Shown: positions 31,912 to 33,085 of the stretch, one piece after another | Layout: each line of letters opens with the position of its first letter | How positions within the stretch are numbered: position 1 is the first letter of the stretch | DNA from: Bacteroidota bacterium | Lineage (GTDB): Bacteria; Bacteroidota; Bacteroidia; Flavobacteriales; Weeksellaceae | NCBI GenBank assembly: GCA_023386965.1 | Contig: JAEWIR010000007.1 | Coordinates: 1 to 33,085, forward strand | DNA: 33,085 nucleotides | Reading direction: 5' to 3' | Position numbers and translations under genes: made by a program | Notes under the pieces: model-generated | What the model was told of the DNA's origin: nothing | What the model saw: the letters and a program-made list of their open reading frames with translations, nothing else | The model's database searches: none

Positions 31912-33085
31912 ATGGCCAAGAATAAGAACCTCATTTACATTGCAGGCTGCCTGTTACTTTTCATCGTACTGGGTTTTCTGTACGCTAACCCCGTAATATC
32001 AGGCAAACAACTTTTCCAGCACGATATTGTGCAGTATAAAGGTGGCGCAAAGGAACTGCTGGACCACCGCGACCAGCATGGCGAGGAAACCTACTGGAGC
32101 GACAGTATGTTCGGCGGGATGCCCACCTACCAGATGGGTTCGCAGTTCCGCGGAGATCTCATCAAGCAGGTAGATAATATCCTGATGTTCCTGCCCAAGC
32201 CGGTTAATTATCTCTTCCTTCTTTTTTCAGGGTTTTTCCTTCTGGGGATGGTTACCGTCCGCAACTGGAAATACGCCCTGCTTGGTTCGATGTTCTTTGG
32301 CCTTTCCACCTATTTTTACATCATCATTGCGGCCGGCCACAACGGAAAGGTGCACACCATCGCGTATTTTGCGCCATTGCTGGCCGGAATCCTACTCGTC
32401 TACATCCGGAGGAAATACATTTTAGGCTTTATTGTTACTGCGCTCTTTATGGGACTTCAGATGGCTGCCAATCATCCGCAGATGACGTATTACCTGTTTA
32501 TCGCTTTAGGCTTCCTCTTTCTTTCCGAACTTATCCGTGCAGCACTGGGAAAAACCGACTGGAAACATTTCGGGATTTCCACCGGCGTCCTGGCGCTCGC
32601 ATTCGCACTGGGCGTGGGAATGAACTCACAGCGGATCATGGCGAATGCCGAATACGTAACAGAAACCGTGAGGGGAAAACAGATCCTGACCAATGAAACG
32701 CATACGGCCGATAAGTCCGGGATGGACAAAGAAAGCATGCTGATGTGGAGCTACGGCAAACTGGAAACCTTTAACCTTTTCATACCAAGGCTTATGGGCG
32801 GCGGAAGCAACGAAAAAGAAGGCGAAAAAATGATGGGCGACATCCAGCAACTTGTGCAGGAAAATGCCCGCTCGCAGGCCGAAGTAGATAATATTGTTAA
32901 AGGTTTGGCCAGTGCCACCTACTGGGGCGAGCAACCCGGTACTTCCGGCCCGGCCTATCAGGGTGCTATCGTAATTTTCCTGGCCATCCTTGGATTCTTC
33001 TTTGCATGCAAAAAATACCGTTACTGGATACTGGGCGCTTCCGTGCTTACCATTATGCTGGCGTGGGGCCGTAACTTTATGATCC
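31912..33085 (+). CDS. YfhO-family polytopic membrane protein (3' end missing)
   Basis: The gene begins at ATG 31912 (MAKNKNLIYIAGCLLLF) and runs past the right edge, so only 391 codons are seen. The N-terminal helix is followed by a loop with QHDIVQYKGGAKELLDHRDQ and YWSDSMFGGMPTYQMG, which is conserved in YfhO-type proteins. Many more membrane helices follow (for example YLFLLFSGFFLLGMVTV, LAFALGVGMN), with the conserved PRLMGGGSN and ATYWGEQPGTSGPAYQGA loops. YfhO proteins are GT-C-like membrane proteins linked to glycosylation of teichoic or other envelope polymers in Gram-positives; the role in Bacteroidetes is unclear. Confidence 0.88.
   Translation, partial: MAKNKNLIYIAGCLLLFIVLGFLYANPVISGKQLFQHDIVQYKGGAKELLDHRDQHGEETYWSDSMFGGMPTYQMGSQFRGDLIKQVDNILMFLPKPVNYLFLLFSGFFLLGMVTVRNWKYALLGSMFFGLSTYFYIIIAAGHNGKVHTIAYFAPLLAGILLVYIRRKYILGFIVTALFMGLQMAANHPQMTYYLFIALGFLFLSELIRAALGKTDWKHFGISTGVLALAFALGVGMNSQRIMANAEYVTETVRGKQILTNETHTADKSGMDKESMLMWSYGKLETFNLFIPRLMGGGSNEKEGEKMMGDIQQLVQENARSQAEVDNIVKGLASATYWGEQPGTSGPAYQGAIVIFLAILGFFFACKKYRYWILGASVLTIMLAWGRNFMI

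Noticed and set aside
1..33085. CRISPR arrays, tRNA or rRNA genes, insertion sequences and prophage elements
   Set aside because: I saw no regular spaced repeats, cloverleaf-like genes, transposases, integrases or phage structural genes on either strand.

Overview
The window looks like ordinary chromosome from a member of the Bacteroidetes, most likely a Chryseobacterium-type flavobacterium (Weeksellaceae). I base this on the gene content (a bat aerotolerance operon; ParE/ParC with the flavobacterial layout; DUF2130, DUF456, DUF6263-like, DUF4834-like and YfhO proteins), on the many N-terminal lipobox and signal peptides, and on repeated intergenic matches to the Bacteroidetes -7 promoter element TAnnTTTG. 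I see no tRNA, rRNA, CRISPR array, insertion sequence, integrase, phage gene or attachment site.

Layout. 1-704 (-): 5' part of an MscS channel. 883-3240 (+): a lipoprotein with a class I amidotransferase-like region, a DUF456 membrane protein and a second lipoprotein, the last abutting convergent ung (-). 4101-7606 (+): MutS2 without its Smr nuclease domain, followed by a DUF2130 coiled-coil protein with a nuclease-like D...ExK motif. 7639-9118: a flavin monooxygenase (-) and an HxlR regulator (+) diverge from a shared control region. 9285-9449 (+): a small membrane protein. 9481-14714 (-): parE-parC-rhomboid protease. 14908-15690 (-): an AIM24/TIGR00266 protein with a good terminator. 15948-17982 (+): PadR regulator plus PspC membrane protein.

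18148-20289 (+): a tiny hydrophobic peptide, a PlsC-like acyltransferase, a hotdog thioesterase and a menaquinone-type isochorismate synthase. The last two are probably both menaquinone genes. 20273-21073 (-): a small membrane protein and a MarC-family protein. 21119-28521 (-): the bat operon, in the order moxR, DUF58, a BatD-like membrane protein, batA, batB, batC, batD. 28746-29971 (+): DinB-fold protein and RlmB. 30014-33085 (+): two envelope proteins, a DUF4834-like protein and the start of a YfhO membrane protein.

This is mostly core genome, and I do not see a clear new defence or mobile system. The observations best worth testing are: the MutS2(no Smr)-DUF2130 pair; the divergent HxlR/monooxygenase switch with nested inverted repeats and a CxxC regulator; three genes whose -7 element sits 4-5 bases from the start codon (possible leaderless mRNAs); an HX4E variant acyltransferase; and a possible internal promoter that splits batCD from the rest of the bat operon.
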